From NCBI GenBank assembly GCA_963734815.1, contig CAVTIH010000002.1, forward strand, positions 620,001-684,000: a DNA stretch of 64,000 nucleotides, read 5' to 3'. The position numbers and the translations under genes are program-made. This stretch comes from Palsa-744 sp963734815 (GTDB lineage: Bacteria; Actinomycetota; Thermoleophilia; Solirubrobacterales; Solirubrobacteraceae). The notes beneath the pieces were generated by a model. The model saw only the letters and a program-made list of their open reading frames with translations, did no database searches and was not told the DNA's origin. This document shows, piece after piece, positions 1 to 8,255 of this stretch (the first letter of the stretch is position 1; every line of letters begins with the position of its first letter).

Positions 1-822
1 GCGGTCGTCGCCGAAGGTGGACTCCACGCCCAGGAACGTCTGGTTCTCCCACCACTCCAAGCGCGGCATGATCGCCTCGCGCCGGTAGGCGGAGAAGCAG
101 CCCGAGCAGCAGGTGACCGCGCCGAACACCGATTCGGCGGCCTTCACCACGCGGAAGGCGACGAAGTAGCGCACCGCCTGCATGCGCGTGATCCAGGAGT
201 CGCGCACGTTGAGCACGTCGGCGTGCCCGCACACCGCCCCAACCCGCGGGTCGGCGAGCGGCTGCACCAGCAGTTTGAGCGCCTGCGGCTCGACCGTGGA
301 GTCGGAGTCGACGAACACGATCACCTCCGCCGAAGTGGCGCGGATGCCCGCCGCCATCGCCGCGCGCTTACCGCGGTTCTCCGGGAAGTTGATCACGCTC
401 ACGCGTCCCTGCGACTCGGCCGAGACGCGCCGCATCTCCGCGAGCGTGCCGTCGGTCGAGCCGTCGTTGACCGCCACCAGCTCGAGCTTCTCGGGCGGGT
501 AGTCGAGCTCCAGCAGCGAGCGCAGCGAGTCGGCGATCGCCTCCTCCTCGTTGAAGCCCGGCATCACGATCGCGATCTGCGGCTCCACGCCGGCGTCCGG
601 ACGAGTGCGGTAGAAGAGGCTGAACACGAAGCGCGAGACGATGTATGCCGCGACCGTGAGCGAGTACACGCCGAAGAACACGTTGGTGAACAGCAGCCCC
701 GCGAAGGCCGCCTTGTAGGCCATCACGGCAGCCAGCAGCAGCAGCAGGTAGAGGCCGGCCAGCCCCTTCAGGATGCGGTGCGTCGTGATCTTGCGAGGGG
801 ACACCGGCTCAGCCGCTCGCAT
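1..822 (-). CDS. Hyaluronan-synthase-like family 2 glycosyltransferase (partial, runs off left edge)
   Basis: Membrane-bound processive glycosyltransferase that would polymerise a polysaccharide from UDP-sugars. I read 274 codons from the ATG at 822. Two hydrophobic segments come first (about residues 18-60), then a GT-A domain with VMPGFNEEE, VNDGSTDG (nucleotide binding), VFVDSDS (metal-binding DxD type) and VESTFGDDR at the very edge. This motif order is that of NodC/class I hyaluronan synthases. The acceptor motif QxxRW and the later membrane helices lie outside the window. A nucleotide-sugar dehydrogenase lies 249 bp upstream on the same strand and could supply the uronic acid donor. An in-frame GTG 12 nt upstream is an alternative start. 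The sugar product cannot be told from this fragment. Confidence 0.85.
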   Translation of the reverse strand, partial: MRAAEPVSPRKITTHRILKGLAGLYLLLLLAAVMAYKAAFAGLLFTNVFFGVYSLTVAAYIVSRFVFSLFYRTRPDAGVEPQIAIVMPGFNEEEAIADSLRSLLELDYPPEKLELVAVNDGSTDGTLAEMRRVSAESQGRVSVINFPENRGKRAAMAAGIRATSAEVIVFVDSDSTVEPQALKLLVQPLADPRVGAVCGHADVLNVRDSWITRMQAVRYFVAFRVVKAAESVFGAVTCCSGCFSAYRREAIMPRLEWWENQTFLGVESTFGDDR

Positions 823-892
823 CGGTCTCGACACCTACATCCATGGGCAGATGAGATCGGCGAGGGGGGTGTTGTGTTTGCATTTTTTCAGG

Positions 893-1029
893 CCCAAACC
901 CTTCATTTTGTGAAGTGGTGGGGGTGCTTAGGATGCTTATTTTGGAGGCCAAACCCTTTACTTTGTGAAGTGGCCTGGTGCGGTTGGATGTTTTGTTTTG
1001 GGACCCAAACCCTTCATTTTGTGAAGTGG
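893..1029 (+). repeat. Three tandem copies of a 55-bp T-rich repeat unit
   Basis: Three near-identical 25-26 bp blocks start at 893, 949 and 1004, a 55-56 bp period. Each has the core CTTCATTTTGTGAAG (CTTTACTTTGTGAAG in the middle copy) preceded by CCAAAC and followed by TGG. The DNA between them is also similar (GGATG, runs of T). The array fills the gap between the dehydrogenase and glycosyltransferase genes. A fourth, inverted copy is at 16408-16433. Confidence 0.9.
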
Positions 1030-1070
1030 TATGTGTGCATTCGGATGACATCTCTACCTCCCCGACCACA

Positions 1071-2480
1071 TCACGGCGTGAAGCGCATTAGGCCGGCGTC
1101 GCGACGGCGGTAGGTGCAATCGAGCACCGCTGGGCAGCGCGCCAGCCACTCGTAGTCGTGGTCGGGGTGCAGGGTGGTGAGGATCGCCAGGTCGTAGTTC
1201 TCGGGATCGAGGGTCGGACCGTCTCCTGGCCGACGATCGACTGCCGTTGGGGCGCCCGCGGCGGGGGCCGCCATCCCGGTCAAGCGCCCACCGCCGATCT
1301 CGAGCGCCGGCACGAGCGGGTCGTGGTAGTCGACCTGCGCACCCTCGGCGCGCAGACGGGCGACGATCTCCAGCGCCGGCGACTCGCGCGTGTCGGCGAC
1401 GCCGGGCTTGTAGGAGATGCCGACGACCAGCACGCGCGCCTCGGGCAGCGGGCGGCCCAACCCCACCAGCACTTCGTGCGCGCGCCACGCCACGTGCCGG
1501 GGACGGCCGGCGAGCTTGCGCAGCGCCTCCTCCGCCAGCTTCGCGGGACGCCCGCGCTCGCGCAGATCGTGCAGCAGGTAGTGGGGATCAACCGCGATGC
1601 AGTGCCCCCCAACGCCGGCGGAGGGGTAGTGCGGCAGAAAGCCGTAGGGCTTGGTGGCGGCCCCCTCGATCACCTCGATCGGGTCCAGCCCGTGCGCCTC
1701 GCACGCATCGGCGAGCTCGAAGGCGAGCGCGATGTTGACGGCGCGGAAGGTGTTCTCGTGCAGCTTCACCAGCTCGGCGGCCTCGGGTGAGGAGACGCGG
1801 TGCAGGCGCTTGCAGGTGTGGCGCAGCACGCTCGCCGCGCGCGTCGCGCACTCCTCCGTGACACCACCCAGCACGCGCGGCGTCTTCAGCTGCTCGTGGT
1901 CGCTCACGCCGGGGTCGATCCGCTCGGGGGCGAACGCCACGAACACGTCCTCGCCGACGCGCAGCCCGCGCTCGGCGAGCGGGTCGGCGAGCAGCTCGCG
2001 AGTGGTGCCCACGTAGGTGGTCGAGGTCAGCACCAGCGTCTGCCCGGGACGGGCGTGGCGCACGACCGAGGCGCACGCCTGGCGCAGGATCCGCGGGTCG
2101 GGCCGCAGCTGCTCGTCGACGGGGGTGGGCACGCAGATCAGCACGAGGTCGGCGGCGTCCAGCGCCTTGATGCGATTGGTGAGCACAAACCCATCGCTCG
2201 CCAGGTGCCGAGCCAGGTCGCGCTGTTCGGACTCCAGCAGCTCGGCCTGCCCGCTGCGGATCGCGCTCAAGCGGGGACCACTGACATCGATCCCGACGAT
2301 CCGGCATCCTGCCCCCCGCAGCGCGATCGCAGTCGGCAGCCCGACGTAGCCGAGCCCCACCACAGCCACGACGGTGTGGCCGGCGCGCTTGGAGCGGTTT
2401 GGAGTGGCGCGGCGGCGGGTAGCCTGGGAGGAGGCGTGCACGACGACTGGCTCTGAGACGGAGGCGGTTGGCTGTGACAT
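1071..2480 (-). CDS. UDP-sugar 6-dehydrogenase (UDP-Glc/UDP-GlcNAc dehydrogenase family)
   Basis: Cytosolic NAD-dependent four-electron oxidation of a UDP-hexose to a UDP-uronate, a precursor for surface polysaccharide. The 469-residue product has an N-terminal Rossmann motif (VVGLGYVGLP, about residues 40-49) after a variable basic leader, the CVPTPVDE loop, the central helix region, the catalytic cysteine motif GVGGHCIAVDP (about 285-295), and a C-terminal UDP-binding domain with GISYKPGVADTRESP. The GGHCIxVDP form is commoner in WbpA/WecC-type UDP-N-acetylhexosamine dehydrogenases than in UDP-glucose dehydrogenases, so the substrate is open. A low-complexity Ala/Gly/Pro stretch (about 405-425) sits in the C-terminal domain. 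It likely works with the downstream synthase-like gene. Confidence 0.88.
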   Translation of the reverse strand: MSQPTASVSEPVVVHASSQATRRRATPNRSKRAGHTVVAVVGLGYVGLPTAIALRGAGCRIVGIDVSGPRLSAIRSGQAELLESEQRDLARHLASDGFVLTNRIKALDAADLVLICVPTPVDEQLRPDPRILRQACASVVRHARPGQTLVLTSTTYVGTTRELLADPLAERGLRVGEDVFVAFAPERIDPGVSDHEQLKTPRVLGGVTEECATRAASVLRHTCKRLHRVSSPEAAELVKLHENTFRAVNIALAFELADACEAHGLDPIEVIEGAATKPYGFLPHYPSAGVGGHCIAVDPHYLLHDLRERGRPAKLAEEALRKLAGRPRHVAWRAHEVLVGLGRPLPEARVLVVGISYKPGVADTRESPALEIVARLRAEGAQVDYHDPLVPALEIGGGRLTGMAAPAAGAPTAVDRRPGDGPTLDPENYDLAILTTLHPDHDYEWLARCPAVLDCTYRRRDAGLMRFTP

Positions 2481-2875
2481 GGAGGAAGTCCTCTCCTGGC
2501 TGTAGAGGGGCGAGGGCTGGCTTGGCAGGGGCCGTAGCGGCGACCCGGCAGTGGCCGTGCAGAATGGCCGCTCGCACGCCGAGTTTCACGGCGCATGGAC
2601 GAGTGGTTGACAAGCATCCCAAAGAGTGAGACCGACTTGTCGTTCCAAACGGCCGACAAGCGCGTCCCAAGCGGGCAGTTGGCGTAGGGCCGGCCGCACA
2701 AGTGTGTGAAGAGTTGTGAACCTCCACCATTCGGCCTCCCTCCCGCTTTGCGACCCTTTCCGGGTCCTAACCAAACAAGACTAAGTCTTATTCTTGTTTG
2801 GTTAGGACCCCAAAAAGAAACATTGACCCCCGACCCACCAAGCCGCGCCCACATGAGGGCGGCGATGGAGGCCGG
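2481..2875. other. Intergenic region between dehydrogenase and metH fragment
   Basis: I see no gene here. It holds an imperfect direct repeat (GACAAGCATCCCAA near 2610 and GACAAGCGCGTCCCAA near 2664), possibly an operator, and the long inverted repeat listed separately at 2762-2810. Confidence 0.5.
2762..2810. repeat. 19-bp perfect inverted repeat, CTAACCAAAC family, copy 1
   Basis: The left arm (2762-2780) and right arm (2792-2810) are perfectly complementary over 19 bp around an 11-nt centre, CTAAGTCTTAT. The core CCTAACCAAAC...GTTTGGTTAGG is shared with the element at 29197-29251. It could act as a hairpin in either transcript; the right arm is followed by CAAAAAG, not a T-run. Confidence 0.9.
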
Positions 2876-2887
2876 TAGCATCGGTGT

Positions 2888-3112
2888 ATGCGCGATTTCC
2901 TGCAGGCCATCCACAGCCGCGTCGTCGTCTACGACGGCGGCATGGGCGCCACCCTGGAGCAGTTCGACCTGACCCCCAAGGATTACGGCGGCCTGCAGGG
3001 CAAGTGCCATGAGGCGCTGGTGCTCAACCGCCCCGACGTGATCGAGGGCGTGCACGCCTCGATGCTCGAGGCCGGCGCCGAGGTCGTCGAGACCGACACC
3101 TTCCAGGCTTGA
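2888..3112 (+). pseudogene. Truncated duplicate of the metH 5' end
   Basis: The 74 codons match the first 74 residues of full-length metH at 4376 at 72 of 74 positions, then hit a stop (TTCCAGGCTTGA) exactly where homology ends. In 222 bp I count 14 differences, 12 of them silent third-position changes. Homology begins a little upstream, at TAGCATC in both copies. The fragment has only the start of the homocysteine-binding barrel and cannot be an enzyme. Two secreted-protein genes separate it from intact metH. Confidence 0.9.
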
Positions 3113-3241
3113 CTCCGGCCGGGACGGTGCCGGCCACGCCTACCCAAGCCACGAATTGATTTGATAGGCTGAACTGGTTCGGGACACGAATCCCGGCACA
3201 CGCACCTTGTAAGACGACCGCCCAGAGAAAGGATTTGCCCT

Positions 3242-3628
3242 ATGCGAAAGAAAGCGCTGCTCCGGCTAGCCCCGATGCTAACTTTGGCAGTAATCGCAGT
3301 CGCACTGTCTCCGACGATGGCCACCGGATACCAGTACGAACATCTTTACTGTAATAATGATTTGGCGCCGGGTGGCACGTGTCCGCCGTCCGGTTCCAGT
3401 GAATACGCGCATCTTGAACTCAATGCGGGCGACGATCCAGAAGCTAGCCATGAGGTCTGCATCGATGAGTATCTGACAAACAGCGGATACACAGGCGAAA
3501 CGTGCGTCTATTATGACAATGAAGTTGCCCACCAGTATCCCGGAGGAGAATATGGATATCCGCGGGCATGGAACGGTGGGAGCGTGTCACACGAGGTGCT
3601 GGGCGCAGAGTACGGCTACCACACATAA
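3242..3628 (+). CDS. Small secreted protein of unknown function
   Basis: 128 residues with a clear Sec signal peptide (basic start, hydrophobic stretch to about residue 28, MATG-type cleavage region). The mature part is acidic and Tyr/Gly-rich with five cysteines (LYCNND, GGTCPPSG, HEVCIDE, GETCVYY), suggesting a small exported protein with one or two disulfides. A good ribosome site (AGAAAGGA) precedes the ATG. Codon use is visibly less GC-rich than the flanking metH sequences, which suits DNA acquired together with the metH 5' duplication. I recognise no family. The next gene begins 15 bp after its stop, so the two are probably co-transcribed. Confidence 0.75.
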   Translation: MRKKALLRLAPMLTLAVIAVALSPTMATGYQYEHLYCNNDLAPGGTCPPSGSSEYAHLELNAGDDPEASHEVCIDEYLTNSGYTGETCVYYDNEVAHQYPGGEYGYPRAWNGGSVSHEVLGAEYGYHT

Positions 3629-3643
3629 CGAAGGGAGTACGAA

Positions 3644-4321
3644 ATGATCAAGCGAACACAACGACTCGTGGTTGGTAGCTCCGTGCTGGTCGCCGTCGTG
3701 GCGACCATTGTGGTCACTGCGGCGACCGCATCCTCTAAAGACCATAGGGTGAAACAATCCGCAACCACTGCCCAGGTAGTTTCACCGCGGCTCGGCCATA
3801 TATTCAAAGTGCTCAGGGGTAAGGATGTTCGAGGACATCCCGCACACATGAGCGCTGTAGGTGCTCAGCCGTTGCCTGCAGCTGTCGTAAAGGGCATGGG
3901 TAATCAGCCCGGCGTAGACCCATCGGCTGCGGTATTTGTAGGGGGCGTATATCCGACGTGGATTGTCCCTGGTGCTGCTGAAATCTGTCTTGTGGCCGGC
4001 GCAATGAGTCCAAACGACGTCCCGAGCGGGGTGTGTGGATCCATACCGGCGGCAGAACATGGGTTGGCCTTGACCTCGAGCAATGCAGCTGGCACCCCGG
4101 TGGTATTGGGTCTCGTGCCTAACGGAAACGCTACAGTCGAGGTAACGAACACAGACGGCACGACCGAAAATGTTCCCGTCACGAACAACGTGTACGAGAT
4201 CACAAGCGACAACCCAAGCACAGTCCGTTTCAACGAAGCGTCCGGAATATCGATCACCCGTCACCTGGCGATACCATCGCGGCCTCCGGCCTCGGCGCCC
4301 GCCGGATCAACTGCACCATAG
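3644..4321 (+). CDS. Secreted or membrane-anchored protein of unknown function
   Basis: 225 residues. The N-terminus (MIKRTQRLVVGSSVLVAVVA, hydrophobic to about residue 30) is a signal peptide or single membrane anchor; the rest is a polar, beta-prone domain ending in a Pro/Ala-rich tail. There are only two cysteines (about residues 115 and 131). The ribosome site is GAAGGGAG, 8 nt before the ATG. It follows the small secreted gene by 15 bp, and both lie between the truncated and intact metH 5' ends. Base composition is more AT-rich than the neighbours. No family recognised. Confidence 0.7.
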   Translation: MIKRTQRLVVGSSVLVAVVATIVVTAATASSKDHRVKQSATTAQVVSPRLGHIFKVLRGKDVRGHPAHMSAVGAQPLPAAVVKGMGNQPGVDPSAAVFVGGVYPTWIVPGAAEICLVAGAMSPNDVPSGVCGSIPAAEHGLALTSSNAAGTPVVLGLVPNGNATVEVTNTDGTTENVPVTNNVYEITSDNPSTVRFNEASGISITRHLAIPSRPPASAPAGSTAP

Positions 4322-4329
4322 GCAATGTT

Positions 4330-4359
4330 GCGAGCGCCACCATGTAAGGCGGCGCTCGC
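4330..4359 (+). terminator. Hairpin downstream of the inserted gene pair
   Basis: GCGAGCGCC (4330-4338) pairs perfectly with GGCGCTCGC (4351-4359) around a 12-nt loop, just after the 4321 stop and just before metH. There is no T-run, so it is a candidate terminator or the leader hairpin of metH. Confidence 0.5.
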
Positions 4360-4375
4360 CAGATAGCATCTAGGG

Positions 4376-7300
4376 ATGCGCGATTTCCTGCAGGCCATCC
4401 ACAGCCGCGTCGTCGTCTACGACGGCGGCATGGGCGCGACCCTTGAGCAGTTCGACCTCACGCCCGAGGACTACGGCGGGCTGCAGGGCAAGTGCCACGA
4501 GGCGCTGGTGCTCAACCGCCCCGACGTGATCGAAGGCGTGCACGCCTCGATGCTGGACGCCGGCGCCGAGGTGGTCGAGACCGACACCTTCCAAGCCTCG
4601 CGGCTGAAGCTGGGCGAGTGGGGCCTGGCCGACTACACCGTCGAGATCAACACCAAAGCGGCCGAAATCGCCCGCAAGGCCGCCGGCGAGCACCGCTTCG
4701 TCGCCGGCTCGATCGGCCCCACCGGCTACCTGCCGGCCTCCGAGGACCCCTCGCTCGGGCAGATCCGCTTCGGCGAGCTGGTGGAGGTGTTCGCCGAGCA
4801 GGCCGCCGGCCTGATCGACGGCGGCGCCGACCTGATCATCATCGAGACCGCCCAAGACATTCTCGAGGTGAAGGCCGCCGTGTTCGGCACACGCGCCGCT
4901 TTCAAGAGCACCGGGCGCACACTGCCGATCCACACCTCGGTGTCGCTGCTGCCCAACGGCGGCAAGATGCTGCTCGGCACCGACATCTCCGCGGTGTTGA
5001 CCACGCTGGAGGCGCTCAACGTGGACGTGATCGGCCTCAATTGCTCGACCGGGCCGGAGGACATGCGCGATGCGATCCGCTTCCTCGGCGAGTACTGCCC
5101 GGTGCCGGTGGCGTGCATCCCCAACGCCGGCCTGCCGCTGCAGGGCCCCGACGGCGAGACGATCTTCCCCGAGAAGCCCGAGCCGTTGGCGGAGGCGCTG
5201 AAGGAGTTCGTGGAGCGCTACGGCGTGGGGATCGTCGGCGGCTGCTGCGGCACCACCCCCGCGCACATCGCCGCGATCGCCGAGCGCGTCGGCAGCCCGG
5301 GGAGCACGCAGGCGGGCGGCTCCACAACAGGCGCGCAGGCGGGCGGCTCCACGGCGTGCGCGGTCGGGCCCCGTCCAGCCCCCCGGCCCCCCCATCTCTC
5401 CTCGATGATCGCCGCCACCCCGCTCGCACAGGAGCCGGCGCCAACCATGGTGGGCGAGCGCGTCAACTCACAGGGCTCGCGCAAGGCCAAGGAGCTGCTG
5501 CTGGCGGACGACTACGACGGGCTGGTGCAGATCGCCGAGGACCAGGTGACCGGCGGCGCGCACGTGCTCGACCTGTGCGTGGCGCTCACCGAGCGCACAG
5601 ACGAGGACGAACAGATGCGCCTCGTGGCGAAGAAGGTCTCGCTGACGCAGCCCGCGCCGATCCAGGTCGACTCAACCGAGCCGGAGGTGATCGAACGCGC
5701 GCTGGAGCAGATCCCCGGGAGAGCGATCGTCAACTCCGTCAACCTCGAGGCCGGGCGCGCCAAGCTCGACCGCGTCGTCCCCGTGGCGCTCGCCCACGGC
5801 GCGGCGCTGATCGCGCTGACGATCGACGAGGTCGGGATGGCGAAGACGGCCGCGCGCAAGGTCGAGATCGCCGAGCGCATTCGCGACCTCTGCTGCGAGG
5901 AGCACGGCATGGACCCGCAGCTGTTGATCTTCGACTGCCTGACGTTCACGCTGACGACCGGCGATGAGGAGTGGCGCCCGTCCGCCGTGGAGACGATCGC
6001 GGGGATCAAAGCGATCAAGGAGCAGGTCCCGGAGGTGAAGACCTCGCTGGGGGTCTCCAACGTCTCCTTCGGCGTGTCCCCCGGGGCGCGCGCGGTGCTC
6101 AACTCGGTGTTCCTGCACCACTGCGTGCAGGCGGGACTCGACCTGGCGATGGTCAACCCCAACCACATCACCCCCTACTCGGAGATCCCCGACGTCGAGC
6201 GGGAATTGGCGGACGACCTCGTGTTCGACCGCCGCGAGGACGCGCTGGAGAAGTTCATCGAGCACTTCGAGTCCAAGGGCCCCGAGGACACCGCCCAGGG
6301 AGCGGCAGACCCGACCGAGGGTATGGAGCCAGAGGAGGCGCTGCACTTCCACATCCTGCGCCGTCGCCGGGAGGGGGTCGAGGACTGGATCGACAAGAGC
6401 GTGCAGAAGATCGGCGCGGTGCCGACGCTCAACGAGGTGCTGCTGCCGGCGATGAAAGAGGTCGGCGACAAGTTTGGCGCCGGCGAATTGATCCTGCCGT
6501 TCGTGTTGCAGTCGGCCGAGGTGATGAAGCGCGCCGTGGCGCAGCTGGAGAAATACCTCGACAAGATCGAGGGCTACACGAAGGGCACCGTGGTGCTGGC
6601 GACGGTGTTCGGCGACGTACACGACATCGGCAAGTCGCTGGTCAACACGATCCTCACCAACAACGGCTACACCGTGGTGGACCTCGGCAAGCAGGTGCCG
6701 ATCCAGACGATCCTCGACGCCGCGCAGGAGCACGACGCGACCGCGATCGGCCTGAGCGCGCTGCTGGTCTCGACCTCCAAGCAGATGCCGGCGTGCATCC
6801 AGGAGCTGCACGCCAAGGGCCTCCCCTACCCCGTGCTGATCGGGGGCGCCGCGATCAACCGCGCGTTCAGCTACCGCGCGCTGTACCCAGGTGGAAAGGA
6901 CTCCGAGGAGGTGTACGAACCGGGCGTGTTCTACTGCAAGGACGCGTTCGAGGGCCTGGCGGTGATGGACCAGCTGATCGACGCCGACACGCGCGCGGCG
7001 CTCGTACAGAAGCTGCTCGCGGGCGCCACGGAGTTCCGCGCCAAGGGCGAGGCGCCGGTCGAGGACCTCAACTTCGCCGATGATTCCGTGCGCTCGCCCG
7101 CGCGCATCGACGCGCCGATCCCGACGCCACCGTTCTGGGGCGTGCGCGAGATCCCGGTCGACCTCGACGCGGTGTACAGCCACCTCGACACGCACGTGCT
7201 GTTCAAGCTGCACTGGGGCGGCAAGGGTGTGAAAGGGGAGGCGTGGCGGGAATTGTTGGAGGGCGACTTCCGCCCGCGGCTGCAGCGGATGTGGGACGAG

Positions 7301-8122
7301 CAGACCTACCTGCATCCCCGCGCGCTGCTGGGCTTCTTCCCCTGCTACGCGGAGGGCAACGACATCGTCGTGCTCGACCCGGCGGTCATGGACCCCGCCG
7401 GCGGCCCCGATCCAGCGGGTGGGCGGGCTCCTTCGACCGAGCTGACCCGCTTCGTCTGTCCGCGTCAGCCGAAGGGAGATCGCATCTGTCTGGCGGACTT
7501 CTTCCGCCCGGCGGTGGGGACGGCAAATGGAATCCCATCCGGCGACAGGGCGGGCGGGAAGGCCGCCGGGCGGGATGGGCCGGCGTGGGGAGAGCCTCCA
7601 TCAGAACTGGACGTGATCGCCGTGCAGGCCGTGACAGTGGGCTCGGAGGTCACGGAGCTGATAGCGAAGCTCGAGACCGATGGCGAGTTCGCCGAACAGC
7701 TGTTTGTCCACGGACTGGGCGTGCAGACGGCGGAGGGTCTGGCGGAGTGGCTGCACCACGAGGCCCGCGCGATGCTCGGTATCCCCGCCGCGCAGGGCCG
7801 GCGCTATTCCTGGGGCTACCCAGCGGTCCCCGAGCAGTCGGAGCATCTGAAGGTCGAGAAGCTGCTGGGTCTCGGCAACATCGGGATGCGCATCACCGAC
7901 GGCTACGCTCCCGAACCCGAGCAGTCGACGCTCGCGCTCATCGCCCACCACCCGCAGGCGATCTATTTCGGCACGCGGCAGGGCCGCCTACTCCCGGACG
8001 GCTCCCCCGACGACCTCATCAAGGGCTCCACACGGGACCCCTCACTGTTCGGCGAGCTGGGCGACGAGGACCCTTCTGATGGAGCAGTGGAGTCGGAGGA
8101 CGAGCCCGCAATGGCCGGTTAA
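4376..8122 (+). CDS. metH: Cobalamin-dependent methionine synthase
   Basis: Methylates homocysteine with 5-methyltetrahydrofolate through methylcobalamin; cytosolic. All four modules are present in 1248 residues. The homocysteine/zinc domain is about 1-300, with Cys223 in LNCSTGP and Cys290/Cys291 in GGCCGTTP. The pterin-binding barrel is about 350-620 (VGERVNSQGSRKAKE). The cap and B12 domain is about 650-890, with axial ligand His749 in GDVHDIGK. The AdoMet reactivation domain is about 910-1210, with RRYSWGYPAVPEQ. Two linkers are swollen by low-complexity Gly/Ala/Pro sequence: about 308-340, where an 18-bp repeat occurs at 5308 and 5335, and about 1010-1080 inside the reactivation domain. 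The start matches the duplicated fragment at 2888. Confidence 0.97.
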   Translation: MRDFLQAIHSRVVVYDGGMGATLEQFDLTPEDYGGLQGKCHEALVLNRPDVIEGVHASMLDAGAEVVETDTFQASRLKLGEWGLADYTVEINTKAAEIARKAAGEHRFVAGSIGPTGYLPASEDPSLGQIRFGELVEVFAEQAAGLIDGGADLIIIETAQDILEVKAAVFGTRAAFKSTGRTLPIHTSVSLLPNGGKMLLGTDISAVLTTLEALNVDVIGLNCSTGPEDMRDAIRFLGEYCPVPVACIPNAGLPLQGPDGETIFPEKPEPLAEALKEFVERYGVGIVGGCCGTTPAHIAAIAERVGSPGSTQAGGSTTGAQAGGSTACAVGPRPAPRPPHLSSMIAATPLAQEPAPTMVGERVNSQGSRKAKELLLADDYDGLVQIAEDQVTGGAHVLDLCVALTERTDEDEQMRLVAKKVSLTQPAPIQVDSTEPEVIERALEQIPGRAIVNSVNLEAGRAKLDRVVPVALAHGAALIALTIDEVGMAKTAARKVEIAERIRDLCCEEHGMDPQLLIFDCLTFTLTTGDEEWRPSAVETIAGIKAIKEQVPEVKTSLGVSNVSFGVSPGARAVLNSVFLHHCVQAGLDLAMVNPNHITPYSEIPDVERELADDLVFDRREDALEKFIEHFESKGPEDTAQGAADPTEGMEPEEALHFHILRRRREGVEDWIDKSVQKIGAVPTLNEVLLPAMKEVGDKFGAGELILPFVLQSAEVMKRAVAQLEKYLDKIEGYTKGTVVLATVFGDVHDIGKSLVNTILTNNGYTVVDLGKQVPIQTILDAAQEHDATAIGLSALLVSTSKQMPACIQELHAKGLPYPVLIGGAAINRAFSYRALYPGGKDSEEVYEPGVFYCKDAFEGLAVMDQLIDADTRAALVQKLLAGATEFRAKGEAPVEDLNFADDSVRSPARIDAPIPTPPFWGVREIPVDLDAVYSHLDTHVLFKLHWGGKGVKGEAWRELLEGDFRPRLQRMWDEQTYLHPRALLGFFPCYAEGNDIVVLDPAVMDPAGGPDPAGGRAPSTELTRFVCPRQPKGDRICLADFFRPAVGTANGIPSGDRAGGKAAGRDGPAWGEPPSELDVIAVQAVTVGSEVTELIAKLETDGEFAEQLFVHGLGVQTAEGLAEWLHHEARAMLGIPAAQGRRYSWGYPAVPEQSEHLKVEKLLGLGNIGMRITDGYAPEPEQSTLALIAHHPQAIYFGTRQGRLLPDGSPDDLIKGSTRDPSLFGELGDEDPSDGAVESEDEPAMAG

Positions 8123-8255
8123 GAGAACCGCAGACGCAGCGCTGGCGGGCCCCGGTACCAAATGGGGCAGAACCGGCGAAAGCAGAGCTGGCCGGTCCGA
8201 TCCCAAATGCGGCTGCGAGTCGCATGGAACGCGATTTCCCATATGATGATCGATC

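Noticed and set aside
893..1029. CRISPR array (25-26 bp repeats, about 30 bp spacers, short dyad in the repeat)
   Set aside because: Only three units, the middle one imperfect; the 'spacers' resemble one another; no cas genes nearby; an isolated inverted copy lies 15 kb away.
223..1113. Long plus-strand frame over the glycosyltransferase gene
   Set aside because: His/Arg/Asp-rich shadow; the minus strand encodes clear GT2 motifs over the same bases.
5672..7315. 547-codon minus-strand frame inside metH
   Set aside because: Antisense shadow in GC-rich DNA; metH motifs on the plus strand are continuous.
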